Shown: positions 55,370 to 64,000 of the stretch, one piece after another
Layout: each line of letters begins with the position of its first letter
How positions within the stretch are numbered: position 1 is the stretch's first letter
Source: Hericium rajendrae
Lineage: Eukaryota > Basidiomycota > Agaricomycetes > Russulales > Hericiaceae
Direction: 5' to 3'
Assembly (NCBI GenBank): GCA_033439255.1
Contig: CM065887.1
Location: 1,674,001 to 1,738,000 of the forward strand
DNA: 64,000 nt
The notes under the pieces: model-generated
Database searches by the model: none
What the model saw: only the letters and a program-made list of their open reading frames with translations
Told to the model about the DNA's origin: nothing
Position numbers and translations under genes: made by a program

Positions 55370-57639
55370 GGTATAAAGGTGTCGTAGACCTCCTAGAGAG
55401 AGTCCACGAGCTAGAGCTAACAGAACCAAGGATGCCTCAGTCCTGCAGCCAAGCAGATGAGTGATGAGCTGGCACCTCCTCTGAGGGCCAGCAGCAGAAA
55501 CCTCCTGATGAGGGTTTTGGGGGCCACACACCTTCCTTTGAGGGTTGGATCCCAAGAGAGCCTTTCAGATATGAGGAGAACAAGCAGAGACTGAGACAAA
55601 AGCAGACAGATAGTGGTGAGTTGGCAAGATAGATGTTTATTCCCAATAAGGAAATCCGCTCTAAGTACATGATTCAAACTCAGCTATCCTAATAAGGAAA
55701 CTCTGCAAAACTCGAAAAGTAAGCCAGGTAGAAAAGAGTAAGAAAGTAGAAGACTATAGTAGTAACTGATAAACTATCTGTTACACCTTGCAGGGCCAAT
55801 TCACGACTCTGTTTCCCTTCCTCATTTGCTAGTACCTCTAGACTGTGTTCCCGGCTACGTGACCTCCGTAGGAGTGTCACAAAGTGGATACATCCAGAAA
55901 GTAGTCCATCCTGGCCAGCAAAGGAAGAAGTTTACATCCACAGGCGAGGACTTCAGGCCTCATTTCACCCGCTCGACCATCCCTCGACCTAGCCCAGCTA
56001 GGATCTCCCCTCACGCCAATCATGTCTTCCTCTCAAGCCGAACTGTCTACATCCCAAGCGTTTCCCCCTAAGGGACAGCCCACATCAGGAGACACGACTA
56101 TTTGATCACCTCAACCTCAAAAACTGGTGATCATCGTTGAACAATCCGACATGCCCGTGTCATTCCAGGTGACTGTCGATATGAATGTTGTCATGACTAC
56201 TGCAGCACAGATGGACTCAGGGTCTTTTTCTCCATCGGACTCTGCAATCGAGCGAGCCCATAGACTCTATAAATGTTTCACGAAGGACGGGCCCGCGATG
56301 AACTCTCTACGTCACCAATCTCTCTATGCTCTCGAGGAAGAACTACCTGAGAGTGTCTTCGTGGACTATGGCCCTGACCAAATTGGAGGTAAACCTCGCT
56401 ACGGCATGGATCGTCAAGCCATCGGTGTGATATCGGGCCTCATGAAAGAAGTTCAAGAGATTTTTCAAGAGTTATCAGCATTGTATCCAAACAGTCAGAG
56501 CATATACCTCATCAACCTGTTCTCCCGTATGTTGGAAACTCTCAGCAGTGCTAGCGAACCCAGAGATCTGTTCGTGGCCATATACATACTACGGCTCCGT
56601 CTGCACTATGCCGTGGATGTCATTGATAAGTATTACCATGAACTTACCACCGGAGAAAGAGTACGGTCGCTGGCCACGATGAGCTTGTCAGTATACAAGG
56701 ATTTCAACCAGCTAAGCTTCGATCAAGCAGCTGCCCGCTATCTTGTCAAGCATCCTCGCATCTCAAAAACCCTTTCTACTCGAGTGATTGTGGTGCTACT
56801 AACAGGCACTAAGCCTCGAGAAGCTTTGAATGCCTCTAAGACCTTGGCAGAAATACCGGGAGGACTGGTGAGCACAGACCCTATGTACGCGGCCCCGAAG
56901 GAAGACTACGGTGACCCCGACTATACACTGTTAGCACCCAAAAAGACAGTACTACAACAACTGCCTTTGGAAACAATAGGCCAAGACCTTTCCAACATTA
57001 CCTTACAGCAAGGAAGGCCGTCTCTAGCGCATGCGAACTTCGAGAAAGGAGCTAACAACCAACCCCATTCTACAAACTTTGGAGGAGAGCGCGTGAGTAA
57101 CTCGAGCATCCCTTTCAAGCAAGGAGACTTCTTCGCTGCCCCTTTGCAATTGCCTGTCATCGCAAGAGTGGTCGCACATGCAGCTAACATGATGAACATC
57201 CTACAAGGCTTAGGCCTCCCTGGTAGCAATAGCACAGTACTAGCTCAGCTGCCTGTTACACCCGATTGATCTGCATCGGGACATCAACCGAAACTCCAAC
57301 TGTCGTGGCCACAACACCAGCCGCTGCCACATATAGTCTCAAATTTCCCTCCCATCGATCTCACTCGGGATACTCCACCTTTCGCTCCCTCTGTGCAGTG
57401 CGACGACCTGTTGGCCTACCCTTCACTTGTCCCACAGAGCTCAAAGATGCAACCACAAGTAAACCTGGCTGCACAAGCGGGAGCATCCACAGCTGCACCT
57501 ATGCCTACGAACAAGGGCAGTTTGCACCCTTCATCTAACTCGGCCCCGTCAAACAATCCATTCATCCCTACAGGCAATCAACCACCTGCGACTTGTATCC
57601 TTCTTCTCCCTCAGTCTTCTCAGCCTTCAGCCACCAAGG

Positions 57640-58946
57640 CTCGGCAAAGTCTGAGCTGCATCACAGCTCAAGCGCTCATGCTCTCTCTCTCCACCTGCAC
57701 TCCTACCTGTCCTGCTCACCCTCCCCCCTTCTCATGCTCATGCGCACTTCTGCACTCTTCGTGTGTCTCACCTCTCTTTACTTGCCCTCCTCATCTCGCA
57801 CATCAATTGCACATTCACTGCCCTCCACGCCCCTCAACCACACCCTTCACGGCCCGCCACAGCTGTCCACCCCACTCCACACACGTTGGACACATGCAAA
57901 AGCATGCACAACATGCCCCTGGACGTGTACGCACCTGCGTACAATGCTGTGGATGCACGCCCAACACCTGTGCTTGTGTGTGTGCAGCGCCAGCACCCAC
58001 GCACACAACGACACCTGGTGCGTGTGCACACGGCCCATAGGCATCATGCCTCTCATGCCTGAGGCCCTCGATGCCCACGACACTCAACACCCACAACTGT
58101 CGCTCGATACTCACGATGGGTCCCGGCGTGATGCCCAGCATCCCGGCACCAGCATGCACAGCGCAGCAACAGCATGCTGCCTCCTTCCTCCCACCCCTCG
58201 TGCTCAGGCCCCAGCACCCACATCAAATGCCAGCACCCTTGCATGCGCCAGCAGGCCTGTGTGATGCCAGCAGATGGCATGATGCCAGCAGCGACGCGGA
58301 ACACCCCAGCCACAGCGTGCAGTAACTGCGCATGAACGCCAATAGTGGCACACCATGCATGGCACCCACAAGTGACGCAGCAGTGCTGATGGCAGCGTGC
58401 GACATGGCAACAGTGGTGGGGAACGAGGGGTGGCAGGAGGAGGCTCACGAAGCTGAGGGGCCGAGGGTGGGTGCGTAGTGGAGGGCGGGAAGCTCGCACC
58501 ATTGTGTAGCTGAGTGCTGGAGGTGCACGGACACGTAGCCACAGCGGAGAGCAAGTGGCGATGGTGGGGAGCGAGCAGTGACGGCAGGGAGCGAGCGGCG
58601 GCGAGGAGTGGGCCCAGGTGCGTAGCCAAGGACAGGATGTGTGAGTGAGCACGTAGCTGAGCGCTCGCGTAGCCAAGAGTGGGAGGCATTGAGTGCGTAG
58701 CCGAGGCGGCAAGCATGCAGGGCAGCAGACGGTGCCGAGGCAAAGCGGGCACAGTGCTGAGCAAGTAGGCGCACTAAGCGTGCAGCAGTGAGTAGTGTAT
58801 GGCCTGGTAAGTGGCCCCAACGTACATTATAATATGAGTGAATTATAATATGCATGGCAAGGCCCCGGGCAGCAACTGCTGGGGTTTTTGTAATACGATT
58901 TAGACAAGTTGCTGGTGCACAATATAATTTCATAGCTGGGACTGGT
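57640..58946. mobile_element. GC-rich inverted-repeat element, copy B (truncated, CpG-decayed)
   Basis: Aligns by eye with 51490-52707 of copy A (for example TCTCTCCACCTGCACTCC near its start and AATTTCATAGCTGGGACTGG at its end), but with most CpG sites turned to TpG or CpA. The left end with its inverted arm is missing. It follows the gag of the older Ty3 element without a clear boundary (57600-57650), and on its right it abuts sequence like 47580-47665 of the small LTR element (58947-59025). Confidence 0.65.
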
Positions 58947-59025
58947 GCAGCAGTGTGCTTCTGACCTTGCATGGGCAACAGATCCTTGTCTTTTGGAGCT
59001 GTCTTGTGTCTTGCAGGGCCTTGGG
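58947..59025 (+). repeat. fragment related to the small LTR element
   Basis: TGCTTCTGACCTTGCATGGG and TTGTGTCTTGCAGGGCCTTG match 47585-47665 of the LTR element with several transitions. An older remnant of the same family, so that family has more than one copy in this genome. Confidence 0.65.
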
Positions 59026-59095
59026 TCATCTGAGAAATTATATTTTTATATAGCCCAGTATTGATTTATATGTCCTATCATAGTGCTATGAGGTC
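59018..59095. repeat. dispersed repeat, copy 2
   Basis: ATAGCCCAGTATTGATTTAT and TGTCCTATCATAGTGCTA correspond to 29330-29372 with transitions. It lies between the fragment of the small LTR element and AT-rich DNA. Confidence 0.6.
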
Positions 59096-59440
59096 TATCA
59101 TCATCTATGTAGCTACCCTTCTCAACTATATAAGGCTATGAAGCCTGTCATAGCTTCCATAGCAGTAGTTACACACTATACAGAGCTATATATTTCTAAG
59201 AGGCAGCTATAGCAGCTATATAAATCCACTGACTTGCTATGGTCCCTATGGTCCTTATGATCCCTATAGTAAGTGAGATATGAATACTAATATTACTATC
59301 TCAAGTCAAACAGGTACAAAAAAAATCAATTATATTTGAGTATAGCTACTAGTACAATCAAGTATACTACTAGTATGAACAGCACATAGTCATGCACATG
59401 GCACAGTAGTTGTGCATGTGGTATGACAATTATGCATAAG
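59096..59440. other. AT-rich CTATAGCT-type sequence
   Basis: Variants of AGCTATA, CTATGG and TATATAAGGCTATG dominate, similar in style to 33770-34110. No gene. Confidence 0.5.
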
Positions 59441-60290
59441 ACGCAGTGGGCCCGTGCATGAGGCACGGTGGGCACGACAGCCGTGGCAAGGTGCAGAGAC
59501 CGTGCGGATGGCGTGGCAGCCATGCACGCTGGTATCGGACTGCAGCGGGCCTGTAAGTGAGATGCAGGAGGTGTGCACAAGACGTGGCAGGCAGTGGGCC
59601 CGTGCACGAGGTGCAGCAGTTGTGGGGCATGGGGCTGCCACTGGATCGTGTGCAAGGTGTGGAGGTGAGCGTACTCAAGTCACCGGGCTGTGATAGGCCC
59701 ATACGCGAGGCGCGGCAGGCATGGATGAGGCAGTGGCCCATGCGCGAGGCACATTGGATGTGTGCGGGGCATGGAGCTCCTGCTGGCTCGTGTGCGAGAT
59801 ATTGCGGGGTGCGGCAGCATTGTATGCAGTGTGGCATCGTTCGCGAGGTGCAGCGGGCATCCGTGGGATACGGTGGGCATCCACGGGGTATGATGGGCGT
59901 CCATGGGGCACGACAGGCACCGTGGGCCCTGGGGATGCTGCGAGGGGCATGAGTGAGGTGCGGGGGACATGAGCGAGGCGCCGGGGGGTTGGGCGAGGTG
60001 TAGAGTGCATGGGCGAGGTACAGGGTGCATTGACGAGGCACGGGGTGCATGCATGGGGTGCTGGGCTGCTGTGGGCCCGTACACGAGGTACAGTGGGCAT
60101 CCTCCAGCACTGGCTCATATGCGGGGTGCGGCAGGGCGTGGCAGGGCATGGTAGGTGTGCACGAGGCACCGGGCTCATGCGCGATGCAGAGGCCTGCACA
60201 TGAGGCACCGGGGCCCACATGCGAGCATGCCTCGCACGGCCACGCACGACATGTGTGCGTGCATGTGCTGGCTGACATGCCCATGCCTGG
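59440..60290. repeat. degenerate GC-rich array, unit about 30 bp
   Basis: Dozens of variants of GTGCACGAGGCACGGTGGGC in which CpG and TpG alternate (GCGAGGTGCAGC, ACGAGGCACGGGG). It is open in several frames on both strands only because units lack stops. A shorter relative is at 33150-33660. Confidence 0.65.
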
Positions 60291-60308
60291 CCATAGCCAT
60301 TCGCCGGT

Positions 60309-60929
60309 GTGACGGTCCTGGGCAGAGGATCACGAATAGAGAAGTCTAGCAGGTCACGAGGGTGATTGGTCAGCAGAAGCCGCGTGCATGTTGCGCTGAA
60401 TATAAATGTATTTCATTTGTAGAAGAAGAGATATCTTGCTTTCTCTCCACCACTTTCTCGTCTTGCTCTTGAACTCCCTGTCGTGCTGCCCGAAGACCGC
60501 GCCCTCAGGGGCTTCAATAGTCCTCTAGAAAGGTTCATGTTTCCTATATCTCTCCTATTCTCTTATATTCGCCTTAGAGCTCGACGAGCGCTCGTTAAGC
60601 GCTCGTCTATAAACACTTACAAATACGAGACTTAGACGCGTCTCGTGTCTCAGTCTCTTTCTCTTTAGTGAGCCTCGAGCAGCGAAGATTCGTTCGCTGC
60701 TCGTTCGGCTTAGTTCTCTTGGATTTCTCTTCTCCTCGAAGACCCTCAAGACTGTTCTCGTCTTGGGATCTCCAGGATTCGAGGTTCTCGTGCGTGCTCT
60801 TGGTCTAGCACGCCACGTCGAGGTGCTTTCGAGGCAAGACCTCCTACACCATTTGTTTCGCCTCCTCTCGCTCGCCGTCCCATCGTCCTGGTCCTCCGGA
60901 ACGTGACTCGCCTTCTACGAGGCATTACA
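60309..60929 (+). mobile_element. LTR of a third Ty3-type element
   Basis: Probable LTR from TGTGACGGTCCTG to ACGAGGCATTACA (about 620 bp) with a TATA-like AATATAAATG at 60400. It is followed by AATGGTGGATACATCCGGA, which resembles the start of the interior of the older Ty3 element (AAGTGGATACATCCAG). The left boundary is less certain than the right. Confidence 0.5.
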
Positions 60930-61389
60930 AATGGTGGATACATCCGGAACCAGGTCCAAGATGGCTGACGAAAGGAGCACCTCCTCCACCAGAATGCGCA
61001 AACTGGCCACTCCCTCTAAACCTAGTTTGCAACACATTCGACTTTCCAGCTTGCTTCAAACTCCTCAGCACGGTGCCTCCGCTTCCGCCCCAACGACTCC
61101 GCCTGCCACGTCGCAGGAGACCTTCCCCATGCTCCCGGGACACTACGCTTCGCCCGTTCATGCTCCCCAGCCTCAGCGACCGGAGTCGTCCATCCTCTTC
61201 CAACACCCTCCGTCCTGCAACTCTTTGAGTGAACGCTCTGCTGCGGCCGAGCATATTGTTTCGCCAGACAGCGCGGTCACTCGCGCTCATGCCCTTTTTC
61301 AATACTTCGGGGCCGAGGATGGAGATACTCCTTCCCTTCGCAAGGACGCTTTAACTGTCTTGTTGGAAGACCTCGAGGCATCCATGTAG
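60930..61389 (+). mobile_element. gag start of the third Ty3-type element, truncated
   Basis: Opens MVDTSGTRSKMADERSTSST and ends around SPDSAVTRAHALFQYFGAED, which aligns with SPSDSAIERAHRLYKCFTKD of the gag at 56220-56280. Only the start of gag is present, so this is a fossil fragment of the same broad family. Confidence 0.6.
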
Positions 61390-61659
61390 CTTGTTTAAAA
61401 ACCTTGCCGGACCTTGTCGGAGTTGGGGTTACAAACCACCCGGCAACTTTTCCAGCTAGGTTACAGCGGTTGGACAAAACCTTGGCACTGACGCGTTTTC
61501 CTGACCTAGGGTCCAAAATGGGAAATTCCCTTTTTGGAAGGCGTGAAGGTGGGGAGCTTGCAAGAACGCGTCGTACTCATTACTCGTACTACCATTACTC
61601 GTACTACTACCTTCTACCTTGTCCATAGAAACGAAATTCTACATCCCTGCATCTTTGCC
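61390..61659. promoter_or_regulatory. upstream region of the five-exon gene
   Basis: No coding sequence. 61575-61620 holds a short tandem of ACTCATTACTCGTACTACC that directly precedes the gene. It may be part of the promoter or 5' leader; no TATA box is obvious. Confidence 0.35.
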
Positions 61660-63507
61660 ATGGACCATGCTAGTGAGCTCGATGTGGACTTATCCCGGTC
61701 CTTCGACGATGAGATCCGGGAAGAGATCCTTCCTATGCTCGCTGCGAAAGGTACGTGCTATTTCGAGCACTTGTCGATACTGTATTGGAGGCTATTGATG
61801 TATATTCTAGGCAACAAGTTTGTGCTTTACAAGCCTGACCAGTCCAAGAAGCCTGCCCCAAAGAAGAAGAAGGATCCCAAGGGCAAGAATGTTGCAGCTC
61901 CGTCTAGGGCTGCGGTCAAGAAGCCGAAGAAGAGGACACACGACGATGACTTGAGCGACGAACAGGACGACAACGAGCAAGCAAAGAAGAAGGCCAAGAA
62001 GACCGCCGATGGTAGCGATGATGAAATCGACAATGCCGCCAGCGACGATAGCGATGACGACCCCGAACTCGAAGTCACGACGCACATCAACGTCGTTCTC
62101 TCCCAGTCAGCTGGCGGCACTCGGGGATCAAAGCAGAAGAAGCAGGCTGTAGGGCCTGAGGACATCCGTCGTGGTCCATTCTTTTTCAAGCTCGGCTGCT
62201 CGTGGGAGAAGTTTCTTTCTCTACTGGCTACAGCTACGCCGTGTCACGAAGCAGGTATCAACCTCGCGAAGCTGACATGGAAGTTCGACAAGCCAGCATC
62301 TGCGAAGCCCAAGGCTCTCAGCAACAAGCAGGGCTTCAGGGCTATGACGAAGGAACTCACGGAGCACCGCAAGGATCGTGTCGTTGTAGTTGCGATGCCC
62401 CGTCCTGCATCGCCTGCAGATTCAGTTGTAAGTCTTCGACTTGTAGAAGATATGACCATACTGATTGGCATCATGTCTTATTTAGCCTTGGGATACAGGA
62501 GCGACTGGCGGAGCAGGCTTGCAAGACTTCACGCTCAAGGATGGAGCAGATGCCCCGGCTGTATCACCGCGTGATCAACTTGTACGATTTCTTCTTCTTG
62601 TAGCGTACTTTGTATGATGTGCTAACATGCTATTTTGCGCATATAGCTTGGTCTTGATGCTGCGTCAAAGCCCGCCTTCGAGGAACTCTCTGATCGGTAT
62701 CCTGTCGGAGGCAATGCACGCTTTCCTGAAAAGCGAGTCTACGAAAAAGATGGCAAAGTATGGGAGCTTACCGATATCAGATTGAGAGTCTGGGCATCTC
62801 ATATTGTGCGTAGGCATGTTCTTCTTGCGACGTATACTGATTTTTGTCAAATATAGGCACGCGGTAGCGCTGACATCGACCATCCGCCGAATTCAACGCA
62901 TTTTGCCATTGATAAAGCCCTCAAACCACAATCTGAGGCACCGCTAGCACCGCAGACCCATCAAAGCGCAGCAAATGATTCTGCCGCCATGTTTCATGCA
63001 CTTACTTCACAGCTCGGTGGCCAGCAAAACTCCGTTCTCAGCATGCTGTCATCTATCGGTGGGATGCCAAATGTGGCTTCCATTCTCCTCAACCCGTTGC
63101 TATCTCAACTTTTGCATGCACCTGCTACTGCTAATGCTCTATCTCCGATGCATCTTCTGTCGCAAGGTCTGATGCCTGCCGCTCCAGGTCCTGCCGCATC
63201 CACTGCTTCTTCGTCAAAAGCAACAGATGCCATGCCTCATGCATCAAGCTCCACTCCATCTTCACCTGCTATCGAGAAGCTGCCGAACATCTCCATCCAT
63301 GACTTCTGTGTTCACTACGACATATCTCTACAAGACGAAGTCCGCCTATCAAAGCTTGATTTCATACCGGGCGAGAAGGCAGTTGAGCTTCTTGAGCGTG
63401 AGGACTGGAATGGCTGTGCAGGTTTCTCACGCCTTGCATGGGATCGATTTGTTGTCAAACATAAGCAGTTTCGTCGTGACATTGTGATGGGACTTTTCGC
63501 TGTGTAG
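61660..63507 (+). CDS. five-exon gene, nuclear-looking protein of 537 residues
   Basis: Exons 61660-61750, 61811-62427, 62486-62581, 62647-62805 and 62857-63507; all introns are GT..AG, 51-65 bp, and the phases close to 537 codons plus TAG/stop. Start at MDHASELDVDLSRSFDDEIR. Residues about 30-90 are strongly basic (KKPAPKKKKDPKGKN, KKPKKRTHDDD), like a nuclear localisation signal, followed by an acidic run (DDSDDDPELE). A conserved-looking core follows (RRGPFFFKLGCSWEKFLSLL, NLAKLTWKFDKP, VWELTDIRLRVWASHI). The C-terminus has IHDFCVHYDISLQDEVRLSK, FIPGEKAVELLEREDWN and LAWDRFVVKHKQFRRDI, which reads like the SAM-like helical end of a common agaricomycete hypothetical family, some members of which accompany transposons. 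No enzyme motif seen. It lies between an LTR fragment and a transposase. No damage is visible. Function unknown. Confidence 0.75.
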
Positions 63508-63584
63508 TCTTCTGTCTCGAAGCCAAAAATTCATTGCCACACAGGACTTGTAGAAATAATTGAACCCATTGTAATAGTAGTATT

Positions 63585-64000
63585 CTACCAAACGTAACCT
63601 GCATGCTTGAACCAGCCGTAAGCCATTGTAGCTGTAATAGCCCCACATGCTTCTATTAGCGCATCCTCAGGAACCTCTGCCTCGTCAATGTCAAACCCGT
63701 GTCACCGGAGATATGCCTTCCAGGTGCTGAACGACTCTTCGATGGGGTTGAGATCTGGTGAATACGGAGGAATAAATAGCAGCAGGCAACCTGTATCCAA
63801 GTCTGCATCAACACGTATAGCAAAATCACCATGCCATCTACTGACCTGCACCATGGACGAGTTCTGCAAGGGCCTCCGTATGATGTATGCGGCAGTTGTC
63901 CATAACCAGCACGCTCCAAGTGTCAGGCCATGGGTTCATTGATGGAAGCTACAGCAGATGTCAAAGACGCAGAGAAGTAAAGAAACAGTAAACATACCAC
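63585..64000 (-). pseudogene. DDE_3 (Tc1/mariner-like) transposase, C-terminal part
   Basis: Read on the minus strand from the window edge: an intron end (..CTGCTGTAG), then [20 protein letters not shown] and [15 protein letters not shown], a 43-bp intron (GTCAGT..GATGCAG, about 63850-63808), then [20 protein letters not shown] and [11 protein letters not shown]. The VMDN motif holds the second catalytic aspartate and [10 protein letters not shown] the third acidic residue of IS630/Tc1/mariner enzymes. After KAYLR comes TGA where CGA (arginine) would fit; beyond it the frame is still recognisable (HGFDIDEAEVPEDALIEACG, YGWFKHAGYVW) and ends with TAG at 63585-63587. One stop by CpG decay therefore makes this copy a likely pseudogene. 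The N-terminal half lies outside the window. Confidence 0.8.

Larger units (their letters stand above)
36301..57640 (+). mobile_element. older Ty3-type LTR element, split by the chromovirus; partial
   Basis: The LTR appears to start at 36301 (TGTGACATACCTG) and end at 55881 (GGAGTGTCACA), inverted ends TGTGACA/TGTCACA, with the chromovirus inserted in between. Without that insertion the LTR is about 995 bp. A likely primer-binding region starts AAGTGGATACATCCAG at 55882. A gag region follows (about 56020-57620), with DSAIERAHRLYKCF and KEVQEIFQELSALYPNSQS. No pol and no second LTR are seen before the GC-rich repeat at about 57640. It is a fossil fragment older than the chromovirus. The joining of the two LTR halves is inference from matching termini and the exact target duplication of the inserted element. 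Confidence 0.6.

Noticed and set aside
59430-60290. Long minus-strand open frame of about 280 codons rich in histidine, cysteine and proline
   Set aside because: It reads through a degenerate 30-bp tandem repeat and parallel frames are equally open.

Overview
The window looks like a repeat-rich, accessory stretch of a mushroom-forming basidiomycete (Agaricomycetes) genome. The clues are a KDZ-type DNA transposase with many short introns (about 50-80 bp, GT..AG), a chromodomain-bearing Ty3 retroelement (chromovirus), a DDE_3 (Tc1/mariner-like) transposase, and copies of the same repeat differing mainly by CpG to TpG/CpA changes. Nearly all recognisable coding sequence belongs to mobile elements. 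One convincing, apparently open multi-exon gene lies at 61660-63507.

Layout. 1-1500: GC-rich DNA with a decayed minus-strand coding fragment. 1500-8984: AT-rich, almost gene-free, with palindromes, an 84-bp hairpin MITE with an exact 8-bp target duplication, and a broken plus-strand coding fragment near 6 kb. 8985-18994: a 10-kb KDZ transposon with inverted terminal repeats of about 610 bp, a decayed multi-exon transposase and two decayed companion genes; a 581-bp foldback element sits between genes. 19000-29300: non-coding, rich in minisatellites, tRNA-like SINE heads followed by 160-bp tandem arrays, foldback elements and hairpins. 29362-32870: a minus-strand Ty1/copia fossil carrying two MITE insertions. 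33000-36300: decayed sequence and an isolated LTR.

36301-57640: a nested stack. An LTR of an older Ty3 element was split by a chromovirus (36789-55369, TSD GGTAT). The chromovirus was in turn entered by a small LTR element carrying one long ORF of its own (44792-47904), by a GC-rich 3.7-kb inverted-repeat element (about 49005-52707), and, in its 3' LTR, by a TRIM (54679-55249, TSD CTCCT). The older element's gag follows and ends in a decayed second copy of the GC-rich element (about 57640-58946). 59000-61390: degenerate GC-rich repeats and the start of a third Ty3 element. 61660-63507: the five-exon gene. 63585-64000: the C-terminal part of a minus-strand DDE_3 transposase running off the window.

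The features most worth following are the small LTR element whose ORF carries repeated glycine-every-fourth-residue blocks like those of Yae1/Lto1, with LTRs differing at one base; the KDZ element with unusually long terminal repeats and companion genes; the foldback family with CATCAG termini; and the tRNA-like heads joined to 160-bp satellites. All positions, alignments and counts were made by eye.
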